Shown here piece by piece: positions 42,528 to 51,800 of a stretch of 64,000 bases of DNA (positions within the stretch are counted from its first letter, which is position 1; the number at the start of each line of letters is the position of its first letter). The position numbers and the translations under genes were made by a program. The stretch is from positions 7,669 to 71,668 of the forward strand of contig CAMLLG010000012.1 in NCBI GenBank assembly GCA_946480825.1. Direction: 5' to 3'. Under the pieces are notes generated by a model. It saw only the letters and a program-made list of their open reading frames with translations, searched no databases and was not told the DNA's origin. The DNA is from an uncultured Lysobacteraceae bacterium (GTDB taxonomy: Bacteria > Pseudomonadota > Gammaproteobacteria > Xanthomonadales > Xanthomonadaceae).

Positions 42528-42530
42528 AGC

Positions 42531-44171
42531 GTGCAAGTCGACGTCGAAGAACATTGCGATACGCTGGTGATCGGAGCAGGGTCGTCCGGTTGCGTCGTGG
42601 CCGCGCGACTGAGCGAGAAGCCCGACCATCGGGTGGTGCTTCTGGAAGCCGGTCCTGCATACGCCGAGAACGACAAGCCGGCGCCGCTGCGTTCTGCGCG
42701 TGCCGCGGTGGTTCGGGGTTGCCACTGGCCCTTCGATGCGAGCGTCCATTCCGACAACCCGGCTACGCTCGGTCGGGAAATGAAGCGCGCAGCCGGCGTC
42801 TTCGCCGCAGCCAGCGGCAGACTCGGCATGATGCGGGCCAGCGTCCAGTCGGTGCTCGCGGGTGGAAATCCCGTTTCCCGCTTTTCCTATCCGATGCCGC
42901 GCGTCACGGGCGGCGGTTCGGCGGTGAATGGTGCGCTCGCGATGGTTCCGCCGGCCGCCGACTTCGAGCGCTGGGCCGCGCCCGGCGATGCGCGGTGGCG
43001 CTGGGATGAGATGCGTCGATGGTTCGAGATGCTTCTCGACGGCAACGGCCGTCCGGTCGTTCCGATCGAGACCACGTCCGCGGACGCATTCACGCCGATC
43101 CAGCGCGCCTTTCGCGATGCATGCCGCGCAGAAGGGTTCCCGGATGCGGACGCCGATGCGCCGGAAGCGATCGGCATCAGCGGTATTCCGCGCAACGTCG
43201 AAGGCGAACGTCGCCTGTCGTGCGACGAGTTGTATCTGCGACCCGCGCTGGGGCGGTCGAACTTCGTCTTCCGCTCGAACGCCACGGTCGAACGGATCCT
43301 TTTCGAGAACGACGCGGCGAATGCGGGACAACTGCGCGCATGCGGCGTCCTGGTGCGGATCGGGGCGAGCGTCCAGCGCGTGAGCGCGCGCCGTATCGTG
43401 CTCTGCGCGGGTGCGATCAATTCGCCGGCCCTGCTGCAGCGCTCCGGTATCGGGCCCCGCGAGTGGCTCGAAGCCGCCGGTATTCCCGTGCGACTGCATG
43501 CGCCCGCCGTCGGCGCGAACCTCGTCGACCATCCTGCGGTCTGTCTGTGGGCGGTACCGCACGCAGGTGCCTGTTCGACCGATGAGCCGGTTCATCAGGC
43601 GCTTTTGCGCACGGGTGACGATGGCCTGCAGCTCTACATGCTGGGCGCGACGTCGACCGAACGCTTCCCACCGCTGCGCGAAGTGTCCGCCAGCGACGTC
43701 GCGGTCGGCGTGTCGATCATGCTCGGTCGCCCGCGCTCGCGCGGCCGGGTCGCGGTCAAGAGCGCGGACCCCGACGCCGCTCCGTCGATCGAACTCAATC
43801 TGCTCGCCGACGCGGGCGACATGGCGCTGGCCATGCGCGGCGCGAGGCTTGCCTGGAGGCTGCTGAAACAGCCGCAGATGCGTGAAAGGATCGACAGAAT
43901 CGTGATGTGGAACCAGGACGTGGTCGACACGGACCGCCAGCTCGAAACTCTCGTGTATACGACGGTACGCAGTTCGATGCACCCGACAGGCACCCTGCGC
44001 ATGGGGGGCGAGAACGACGCAACGGCCGCGACCGATTTCACCGGTGCGCTGCGCGGCGTTTCCGACCTGATCGTCGCCGACGCTTCGATCATGCCGGAAA
44101 TCACGACCGTACCAACCAACTTGACGTGCATCGCGATCGCGGAAAGGATCGCGGACGGGTTGCGAACATGA
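42531..44171 (+). CDS. GMC family FAD-dependent oxidoreductase
   Basis: 546 aa from GTG 42531, full length for the GMC family. The N-terminal FAD-binding motif is VIGAGSSGCVVAARL (about 13-27) and the second GMC signature region includes GAINSPALLQRSGIG. The catalytic His484 in SSMHPTGTLRMG pairs with Asn530 in VPTNLTCIAIAERIA, matching the His/Asn pair of glucose-methanol-choline oxidases. These enzymes oxidise alcohols to aldehydes or acids using oxygen or another acceptor. It could oxidise a hydroxyl on the phosphonate unit or on the released product. The stop overlaps the ATG of a 36-codon ORF that leads into the next NRPS gene. Confidence 0.88.
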   Translation: MQVDVEEHCDTLVIGAGSSGCVVAARLSEKPDHRVVLLEAGPAYAENDKPAPLRSARAAVVRGCHWPFDASVHSDNPATLGREMKRAAGVFAAASGRLGMMRASVQSVLAGGNPVSRFSYPMPRVTGGGSAVNGALAMVPPAADFERWAAPGDARWRWDEMRRWFEMLLDGNGRPVVPIETTSADAFTPIQRAFRDACRAEGFPDADADAPEAIGISGIPRNVEGERRLSCDELYLRPALGRSNFVFRSNATVERILFENDAANAGQLRACGVLVRIGASVQRVSARRIVLCAGAINSPALLQRSGIGPREWLEAAGIPVRLHAPAVGANLVDHPAVCLWAVPHAGACSTDEPVHQALLRTGDDGLQLYMLGATSTERFPPLREVSASDVAVGVSIMLGRPRSRGRVAVKSADPDAAPSIELNLLADAGDMALAMRGARLAWRLLKQPQMRERIDRIVMWNQDVVDTDRQLETLVYTTVRSSMHPTGTLRMGGENDATAATDFTGALRGVSDLIVADASIMPEITTVPTNLTCIAIAERIADGLRT

Positions 44172-44278
44172 AAGAATACGGATCGCAAGGCCTTGTCGGC
44201 CGGTGTGCCGGTCATGAATTCGATGCCGGCCGTGCCGATCGGCTCGAGGCCAAGCATGAGAGAAGGAGATCGAGATGA
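44168..44278 (+). CDS. 36-codon ORF bridging the oxidoreductase and the NRPS gene by 4-base overlaps
   Basis: The ATG at 44168 overlaps the oxidoreductase stop (ATGA) and the TGA at 44276-44278 overlaps the ATG of the NRPS at 44275 (ATGA), so the ORF exactly fills the gap. The 36-residue product is charged and Arg-rich at its end (KHERRRSR). The last codons contain the AAGGAG ribosome site (44263-44268) of the NRPS. It may be translated mainly to carry ribosomes across to the NRPS start, or it may be chance. No homology is recognisable. Confidence 0.35.
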   Translation: MKEYGSQGLVGRCAGHEFDAGRADRLEAKHERRRSR

Positions 44279-47200
44279 GCGGCGACATGGCCGACAAGCG
44301 CGAACGCCTCGCGGCATTGATCTCGAAGGATCGGCGAACGCTCGAGAACGCGGCGCGGGCGACGCAGCGCATCGGATCCGGCACGGAGCGGTCCATCGAA
44401 GGCGATACGGACGAGCGCCACGCGCCTTTTCCCCTGACCCGCATCCAGCAGTCGTATCTCATCGGCAGGTCCGGGGATTTCGTGCTGGGCAACGTTTCCA
44501 CGCACAATTATTTCGAGATCGAACTCGATCGTCTCGATGTGGCGCGCTTTTCCGACGCCTGGAACGCGTTGATCGGACGCCACGAAATGCTGCGTGCGGT
44601 CTTTGCCGAAGACGGTACGCAACGCATCCTGGAGGACGTGCCGGACTATGCGGTCGCCTTCCACGACTTTTCCGGCGATGGCGCGGCGGGCGAGGACAGG
44701 TTGGCGGCCATCCGCGAGCGGATGTCTCACCAGACCCTGCCGTTCGATCGCTGGCCCTTGTTCGAAGTCGTGGTCGCGCGTCGTGGCGATGGTCGTTTTC
44801 GCCTGCATTTCAGCATCGACATGCTTGTCGCCGATGCGATGAGTACGATGATTCTCATCCGCGATCTGGATGCGCTGTACGCATCGCCGGGCGCGTCTTT
44901 GCCGCCGTTGACATACACGTTCCGCACGTACGTGCAGGCGTTGTATGCGAGCGAGGGAACCGAAGCGCAGGCCCGGGCGCGCGCGTACTGGGAAGATCGC
45001 GTGGACGCTCTGCCTCCGGCGCCGGAGCTGCCGCTGGCGACGACGCCGGAGAATATCCAGCAACCGAGATTCATCCGGCGCGAGCACATGATCGGCGCCG
45101 AGCGCTGGGAGCGCAGCCAGAAGCGCGTGCAGGCAGCGGGCATGACGGCCTCGGCTCTGTTGCTGACGCTCTTCGCCGCGGTTCTGGCGCGTTGGGCCAA
45201 AACGTCTCATTTCTGTCTCAATCTGACGCTGCTCAATCGACCTCCTGTACATCCGCAGATCGGCGATGTGGTCGGCGATTTCACGTCGTTGATCCTGCTC
45301 GAGACGAAATTCGATCCGGGCGCGACCTTGCGGGAAAACATCCGACGCGTGCAGGATCAGCTCTGGCGCGACATGGAGCATCGCGGCTTCGACGGTGTCG
45401 ACGTACTGCGTCTGCTCAATCGGCGTTACGCCAGCCAGCAGGCGGTCGCGATGCCGATCGTGTTCACCAGTGCGCTCGGAATGTCGGGCAGTCGGCGAGG
45501 CGAGGCCTCGGGCGAGTTCCTCTCGACATTGACCCGACTCGGCGACGATGCGAGTTACGGCATCGCGCAGTCGTCGCAGGTCTGGCTCGATCATGTCGTC
45601 CGCGAGAGCGCCGGGGCCTTGGGCGTGTCTTGGGACACGCTCGACGGATTGTTTCCGGACGGCATGCTGGACGACATGTTCGCGGCATACTGCGATCTGC
45701 TGGAGGCATTCGCGGACGAACGACTTCCGCTCGACCGGATTCTGCCATCGGCCCTGCCGCCGCTTCAGGCGGCGCGACGCCTGCACGTCAATGCGACGGC
45801 CGCGCCGGTCCCGGAGGGCCTGATCCACGAACCCTTCCTCGCGCGCGCGGACGAACATGGCGATCGCATCGCGGTTCGATACCCGGGCGGCTCGCTGAGC
45901 TACCGCGCACTGCGCGCGCTCGCCGTCGGTATCGCCGATCGACTGGCGAACGCGCGAGCAGGATGCGAGACGCCGATCGCGGTCGTCATGCACAAGGGCT
46001 GGGAGCAGGTCGCGGCGGTGCTGGGCATTCTGTGTCATGGCGGCGCCTATCTTCCGATCGACGCGCAACTGCCGGAAGAACGCATACATCTTCTGCTCGC
46101 CCAGGCAGGCGTCGACACGATACTGACGCAGCCGGACGTCGGGTCGCATCTGCGTTTCCCCGCGGCCGCGACCGTTCTGACGGTCGTTCCGGAGGTGGCG
46201 GCTCCCTGCGACGCGCTTCCGCCACCGCCACGCGCGACGCCGGACGATATCGCCTACGTCATCTTCACCTCGGGCTCCACGGGCATTCCGAAGGGGGTGG
46301 TCATCGAACATCGCGGCGCCCTGAACACGATCGTCGATATCAATCGGCGTTTCGGCGTCGGCCCCGACGATCGCGTGCTCTGCGTGTCGTCGTTGAGCTT
46401 CGATCTGTCGGTCTACGACATTTTCGGCGTGCTCGCGGCGGGCGGGACCCTGGTCGTTCCGGAGGCCGCGCGCGACAAGGACCCGGCGCACTGGCTTGCG
46501 CTGGTCGAAGACGAGGGCGTCACGCTGTGGAACACGGTGCCGCCCCTGCTGCAACTGCTGGTAGAGCAGGCGGAGCATCGTGACCGGGCCGCCGTCCGGT
46601 CGCTCCGCTTGGCGCTGTCGAGCGGCGACTGGATGCCGCCGGCCTTGCCCGATCGTTTGTTCGCGCTGCGGCCGGAGATCGAACTGGTCAGCCTCGGCGG
46701 CGCGACCGAAGCTTCGATCTGGTCGATCGTCTATCCCGTGAAGGAATCGATGGCCGGTCGCCGCAGCGTGCCCTACGGACGACCCCTGGACAATCAGATG
46801 TTCCGCGTCCTCGACGATGCGCTGCAGGACCGGCCCGACTGGGCGACGGGACATCTTCATATCGGCGGCATCGGTCTGGCGCGCGGTTACTGGGGAGACG
46901 AGGTCAAGACCGCAGCGAGCTTCTTCGTCCATCCCTTGTCGGGCGAACGGCTTTACCGCACCGGAGATCTCGGCCGTTACCTGCCCGACGGCGACATCGA
47001 ATTTCTCGGGCGCAGCGACAGTCAGGTCAAGATCCGCGGCAACCGCGTCGAGTTGGGCGAGATCGAAGCGGTACTGCGCCGCGCCGAGGGTATTCGCGAT
47101 GCCGTGGTGCTCGCCGACGGCGACAAGTTCGGACAGCGTCGGCTGGTGGCGTACGTGGTCCCGGATATCGGTGCCGACGCGGCTCGCGGCAAGACCGTGG

Positions 47201-48879
47201 ACGATGGCCTGCTCACCGATCCGATCGAGCGCGCCGCCTTCAAATTCCAATGCGCCGGACTGCGCCGCTTCCAGACTCCGGTCGACGCGGTGTCGCTGAG
47301 CGGTGCGTTGCGCCGCGGCGACTTCGTCTTCCTGCGGTTTCCGGAAACTCTGCGACTGGACGCGCGGATCGATGTCGCGCCGCTTCCGCTCGCCCGTCTC
47401 GGCGCCTGGCTCGCGGCCCTCGCCGACATCGCGGTCGAAGGCCATGCGTTGCCGAAACGGCTCTATCCGTCCGCGGGTTCGACCCATGCCGTCCAGTGCT
47501 ATCTGCGTGTCGGCGAGCATGCGGTCGCAGGGCTCGCGCCGGGCAATTACTATCACGACCCCGCGCAGCACAGGTTGCTGAAGGTCGGCGTGCACACGCC
47601 CGGCGCCCAGGGTCTGGACGTCGTCCTGATCGCCGACATGCGTGCGATCGCGCCGCTGTACGGACGTTATGCCGAAAAATTCGCGGCGATCGAGGCCGGG
47701 CATGCGCAACGTCTGCTTGCGGGCGCCGCTGCCGAGCATGGCATCGCGCTGGCGGATCTCGTCCTCGATACGGATTGCGCCGCCGCCTTCGACATCGGCG
47801 AGAGCCACAGGGTACTGGCCGCGCTGCGCGTCGGGCCCGACGAGGTCGCGAGCGGTGGCTCAGAGATCGATCCTGCGTTCGGCGTATTGGCGAGGCAAAG
47901 TTACCGTCGCTTCGAAGGCGGCCCCCTGGCGCTGGACGCCTTGTCGGCACTGTTCGCTGCGTTGCCGACGACCGGCTTCACGCTGCTGCTGGCCATTCAC
48001 GACGACCATGGAGGCGCACCTGCCGGAACGCTGTATCGTTTCGAACGGGATGCGGCTGCGTTGACGCCGGTTTTCGCGCTCGATCCTTCCGCGCTCAGGC
48101 TGAGCCAGGGGATCGAGAATCAGGATCTGCATGCCGCAGCGCAATTCACGGCTTACCTGATGTACGAGAAAGATGAGGCGCAGGCTTGGCGCGCCGCAGG
48201 CCAATGGGCACAGCAAGCCATGCATCTGGGCCCCCTGCATGGCTTCGGCTTCTGCCCGGTCGGAAATATCGCGATGACGGCATGGGGGAATCTGCCCGAG
48301 GCTTTGCCGATGGGGCTGGTGTACGGCCTGCTCGGCGGCCGCATCGGTCGCGAACAGATGCGGCAATGGCCGGTGGACGTGCCCATCGCCGGTTCCGATG
48401 GCTATCAGGCCCTGCGTCGCTATCTTGCGCAGTCGCTTCCCGATTACATGATTCCCTCCGTGTTCGCGACCATCGACAGTATCCCCCTGAGCACGAATGG
48501 CAAACTCGATCGCAACGCGTTGCCGGCGATCAGCGGAATGGATGCGGGCGCGCCGAAGTCGTTCGTCGCACCGGAGACTTCGACCGAGCGCGCGATCGCG
48601 TCGCTGTGGACGCATGTCCTGAATCGGGACGAGATAGGCGTTCACGACAATTTCTTCGAAGCTGGAGGCGATTCCCTGTCGGCCATCCGTCTGCTCAGCG
48701 GGATGCGCCGCAGTTTCGAAGCGGACGGCACCGAAATGACCCTGAAATTCGTCTTCGAGAATCCGACCATCCGACAGATGGCCGATCATCTCGGAACACG
48801 CGATCAGACCATGCGCTTGATGAAGGCGGCAGAAGCGCTCGATCGCCCCGGCGTCGATGTGGTGGAGGGAGAGTTGTGA
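44275..48879 (+). CDS. NRPS: Cy - A(Cys, with internal oxidase) - T, thiazole-forming module
   Basis: 1534 aa. The heterocyclisation domain has the intact motif Asp182, Asp187, Ser190 (DMLVADAMS). The A domain has code D L Y N L S L I W K, the standard cysteine code (Asp710 = position 235). Between A8 and A10 (NGKLDRN near 1408) lies an FMN-dependent oxidase of the McbC/nitroreductase type (about 990-1290), recognisable by PSAGSTHAVQCYL. T has Ser1467 (EAGGDSL). Such Cy-A-Ox-T modules condense and cyclise Cys to thiazoline and then oxidise it to thiazole, as in bleomycin, myxothiazol and epothilone assembly. There is no N-terminal docking domain, so this may follow an in-trans donor. The start has an ideal AAGGAG six bases upstream. 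The stop overlaps the next start (GTGA). The C-terminal tail is VVEGEL. Confidence 0.94.
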   Translation: MSGDMADKRERLAALISKDRRTLENAARATQRIGSGTERSIEGDTDERHAPFPLTRIQQSYLIGRSGDFVLGNVSTHNYFEIELDRLDVARFSDAWNALIGRHEMLRAVFAEDGTQRILEDVPDYAVAFHDFSGDGAAGEDRLAAIRERMSHQTLPFDRWPLFEVVVARRGDGRFRLHFSIDMLVADAMSTMILIRDLDALYASPGASLPPLTYTFRTYVQALYASEGTEAQARARAYWEDRVDALPPAPELPLATTPENIQQPRFIRREHMIGAERWERSQKRVQAAGMTASALLLTLFAAVLARWAKTSHFCLNLTLLNRPPVHPQIGDVVGDFTSLILLETKFDPGATLRENIRRVQDQLWRDMEHRGFDGVDVLRLLNRRYASQQAVAMPIVFTSALGMSGSRRGEASGEFLSTLTRLGDDASYGIAQSSQVWLDHVVRESAGALGVSWDTLDGLFPDGMLDDMFAAYCDLLEAFADERLPLDRILPSALPPLQAARRLHVNATAAPVPEGLIHEPFLARADEHGDRIAVRYPGGSLSYRALRALAVGIADRLANARAGCETPIAVVMHKGWEQVAAVLGILCHGGAYLPIDAQLPEERIHLLLAQAGVDTILTQPDVGSHLRFPAAATVLTVVPEVAAPCDALPPPPRATPDDIAYVIFTSGSTGIPKGVVIEHRGALNTIVDINRRFGVGPDDRVLCVSSLSFDLSVYDIFGVLAAGGTLVVPEAARDKDPAHWLALVEDEGVTLWNTVPPLLQLLVEQAEHRDRAAVRSLRLALSSGDWMPPALPDRLFALRPEIELVSLGGATEASIWSIVYPVKESMAGRRSVPYGRPLDNQMFRVLDDALQDRPDWATGHLHIGGIGLARGYWGDEVKTAASFFVHPLSGERLYRTGDLGRYLPDGDIEFLGRSDSQVKIRGNRVELGEIEAVLRRAEGIRDAVVLADGDKFGQRRLVAYVVPDIGADAARGKTVDDGLLTDPIERAAFKFQCAGLRRFQTPVDAVSLSGALRRGDFVFLRFPETLRLDARIDVAPLPLARLGAWLAALADIAVEGHALPKRLYPSAGSTHAVQCYLRVGEHAVAGLAPGNYYHDPAQHRLLKVGVHTPGAQGLDVVLIADMRAIAPLYGRYAEKFAAIEAGHAQRLLAGAAAEHGIALADLVLDTDCAAAFDIGESHRVLAALRVGPDEVASGGSEIDPAFGVLARQSYRRFEGGPLALDALSALFAALPTTGFTLLLAIHDDHGGAPAGTLYRFERDAAALTPVFALDPSALRLSQGIENQDLHAAAQFTAYLMYEKDEAQAWRAAGQWAQQAMHLGPLHGFGFCPVGNIAMTAWGNLPEALPMGLVYGLLGGRIGREQMRQWPVDVPIAGSDGYQALRRYLAQSLPDYMIPSVFATIDSIPLSTNGKLDRNALPAISGMDAGAPKSFVAPETSTERAIASLWTHVLNRDEIGVHDNFFEAGGDSLSAIRLLSGMRRSFEADGTEMTLKFVFENPTIRQMADHLGTRDQTMRLMKAAEALDRPGVDVVEGEL

Positions 48880-51800
48880 CGCGCGCGGCGGAGATCGTCG
48901 CCGCAGCGGTGGAGCGCGGTTGCTACCTGTTCGTGGAGGACGGAAAACTCCGCTATCGCGCGGCCGAAGGGGCGCTCGACGACGCGCTTCGCGAGTCGAT
49001 CGTCGCTCATCGCGAGGAAGTCATCGCGCATCTGGAGCGGCTCGCCGGCGACGAACGCGCTCGCAAGAGCCGGCTCCCCGATCTGGTGGCGTATCCCGCG
49101 ACCGGGCGATCGCCGCTGTCCCATGCGCAACAGCGGCTCTGGTTCATCGATCGGCTCAACGAAGGATCGGTGCAGTACAACCTGCCGAGCGCCTTCAGTG
49201 TGCGTGGGGTTTTCGACGCCGATCGTTTCATCGAAGCCATCCGCATCGTGGTCCGTCGGCATGCGGTATTGCGCGCCAGGTTTCGCGAAGCCGATGGTCA
49301 ACCGTACGCGGAAATATTGGCCGATCCGCCGCTGACGGTGCGTCGTCACGACCTCTCGGCCATGCAGGCGCCGCTGCGCGACGAACGTCTGCGTCAATTG
49401 ATCAGCGATGATGCAGGAGCGCCATTTCGCATCGATCGCGACATGATGTTGCGCGTCGGTATCGTGCGGATGTCGGACGACGAGCACGCCATCCTGTTCA
49501 ATATGCACCACATCGTGTCCGATGCCTGGTCGCTTCGGATACTGATCGGCGAGTTGTCGGCGATCTATCCGGCGCTGGAGGCGGGCGGCCAGGATCCGCT
49601 GCCGCCGCTCAAGTATCAGTACGCGGACTATGCCCTCTGGCAGCAGCGTTGGCTGCAGGGCGCAGTACTGCAGGCGGAACTCGCGTACTGGAAACGACAG
49701 CTGGCCGGGGCGCCCATTCTGCACGGTCTGCCGCTGTGCCGGCCGCGCCCGGAGCGCCAATCCTTCGCCGCGAAACTCGTCCAGGCCAGCGCTTCGGCGG
49801 CGTTGAGCATGCGACTGCAAATGCTCTGCCAGCGCTACGACGTCACCTTGTTCATGCTGATGCAGACGGCGTTCTCGGTGCTGCTCGGGCGTTATTCGGG
49901 CGAGGAGGATATCGTCGTCGGCACACCGGTCGCCGGGCGCCTGCACCGGGATCTGGAGCCGCTGATCGGATTCTTCGTCAATGTTCTGGTCCTGCGCACG
50001 GATCTGTCCGGAGCGCCCAGCTTCGAGGCGCTGTTGCGCAGGAACAAGTCGACGGTCGTCGAGGCCTACGACCATCAATCCATCTCTTTCGACATGCTGG
50101 TCGAAGAGCTGAAGCCCCCTCGCAGTCTCGCGCACAGTCCGATCTTCCAGATCATGCTCACCATGCAGCAGAAGGGCAACCGCAGGCTGTCCCTCGGCCC
50201 GCTCGATCTCGAGCTGATCGAGAAGAGCGCTCTGCGTGCGCCCTACGATCTGGAATTGTCTGTGCTGGAGGAACAGCAACTCCAATTCAGTCTGAAGTAC
50301 GCCGAAAGCCTGTTCGACGACGGTTTCGCCCATGCGCTGATCGAGAATTTCATCGTGCTGCTGGAGAGTATCGCCGCCGATCCCGGTCGTTGCATTCACG
50401 ATCTGGAGATTCTTTCGGACCCCGAACGGGCACGGATCCAAAGCTGGAGCGCGGGCGAGCGCCTTGCGATGCCGCCATCGCCCCTGCATGAGCTGATCCG
50501 CGAACGCGCCAGCCTGGAGCCGGCGCGCGTGGCGCTTCGCCATGACGATCATGCGTTGACGTACGCACAGCTCGATGCGGCCGCGAATCGTCTCGCCAGG
50601 CGACTCTGCGAAGAAGGCGTGGGCCGCGGCGACCTCGTCGGCCTGTGCATCGAACGCTCGCTCGATCTGCCGGTATGCCTACTCGCGGTGCTCAAGGCCG
50701 GCGCCGCCTACCTTCCCATGGATCCGCATCATCCCCCGCAGCGCATCGCCTACATGGCGGGGGACGCAGGCGCGAAAGTGATGCTGGCCGGCGCCGGGCA
50801 GCGCCCGCTGATGGCCGATCTCGACATGCCGGTGCTCTATATCGATGGCGATCACTTCCGCGTGACGCTTGCGGCCTTCGATGGCGGATCCCCGCCGGAA
50901 ACCGCGATCCCGACGAGGGGCGACGATCTCGCCTACGTCATCTACACCTCGGGTTCCACGGGGCTGCCGAAAGGCGTGATGGTCGAACACCGGCAGCTGG
51001 CGAACTTCCACCACGCCATGCGTCGCGTCGTCGACGCGAGCGTCGGCGATCCGGTATGGCTGGCGGTCACCAATTACTGTTTCGACATTTCGATCCTCGA
51101 ACTGCTCTGCACGCTGGCGGCGGGATTCACGGTCGTGATCGCCGACGACCGCCATGTGCAGGCGAGTTCCGGCAGCGTTGGGGGAACCACGCTCGCAACG
51201 CTCATCGAGCGCCACGCCGTCACGCATCTGCAATCCACGCCGTCGCTGTTGTCGATGTTCGTGCGCGATCCTGATTTCGCCCGTGCGTTGGGGCGCCTGC
51301 GACAGTTGCTGGTCGGCGGCGAGGCCCTCGCGCCTGATCTCCTCCATGCGATCGCCGCCGCCACTCCGGCGTTCATCGACAACATGTACGGCCCTACCGA
51401 GACCACGATCTGGTCGACGACCGACCGCCTGCGCGCCGGCCAGCAGGCGATCGGCATCGGGCGTCCGCTGGCCAACACGCGGGTCCATGTGCTGGATCCG
51501 CGCATGCGCCCGCTGCCGGTGGGCGTTCCGGGCGAACTGTTCATCGGCGGCGATGGTGTCGCACGCGGCTATCGTCATCGCGAGGAGCTCACCCTCGAGC
51601 GATTCGTGACGCCCGAATGGGCTGGCGAACGTCTGTATCGGACCGGCGACAAGGTTTTCTGGCGCGACGATGGCAGTCTCGGTTTCCTCGGCCGGTTCGA
51701 TCATCAGATCAAACTTCGCGGCTTCCGCATCGAGCTCGGCGAGATCGAAGCCGCCTTGTCCGCGCATCCTGCCGTGGTGTCCGCCGCGGTGCTCCCGGTC

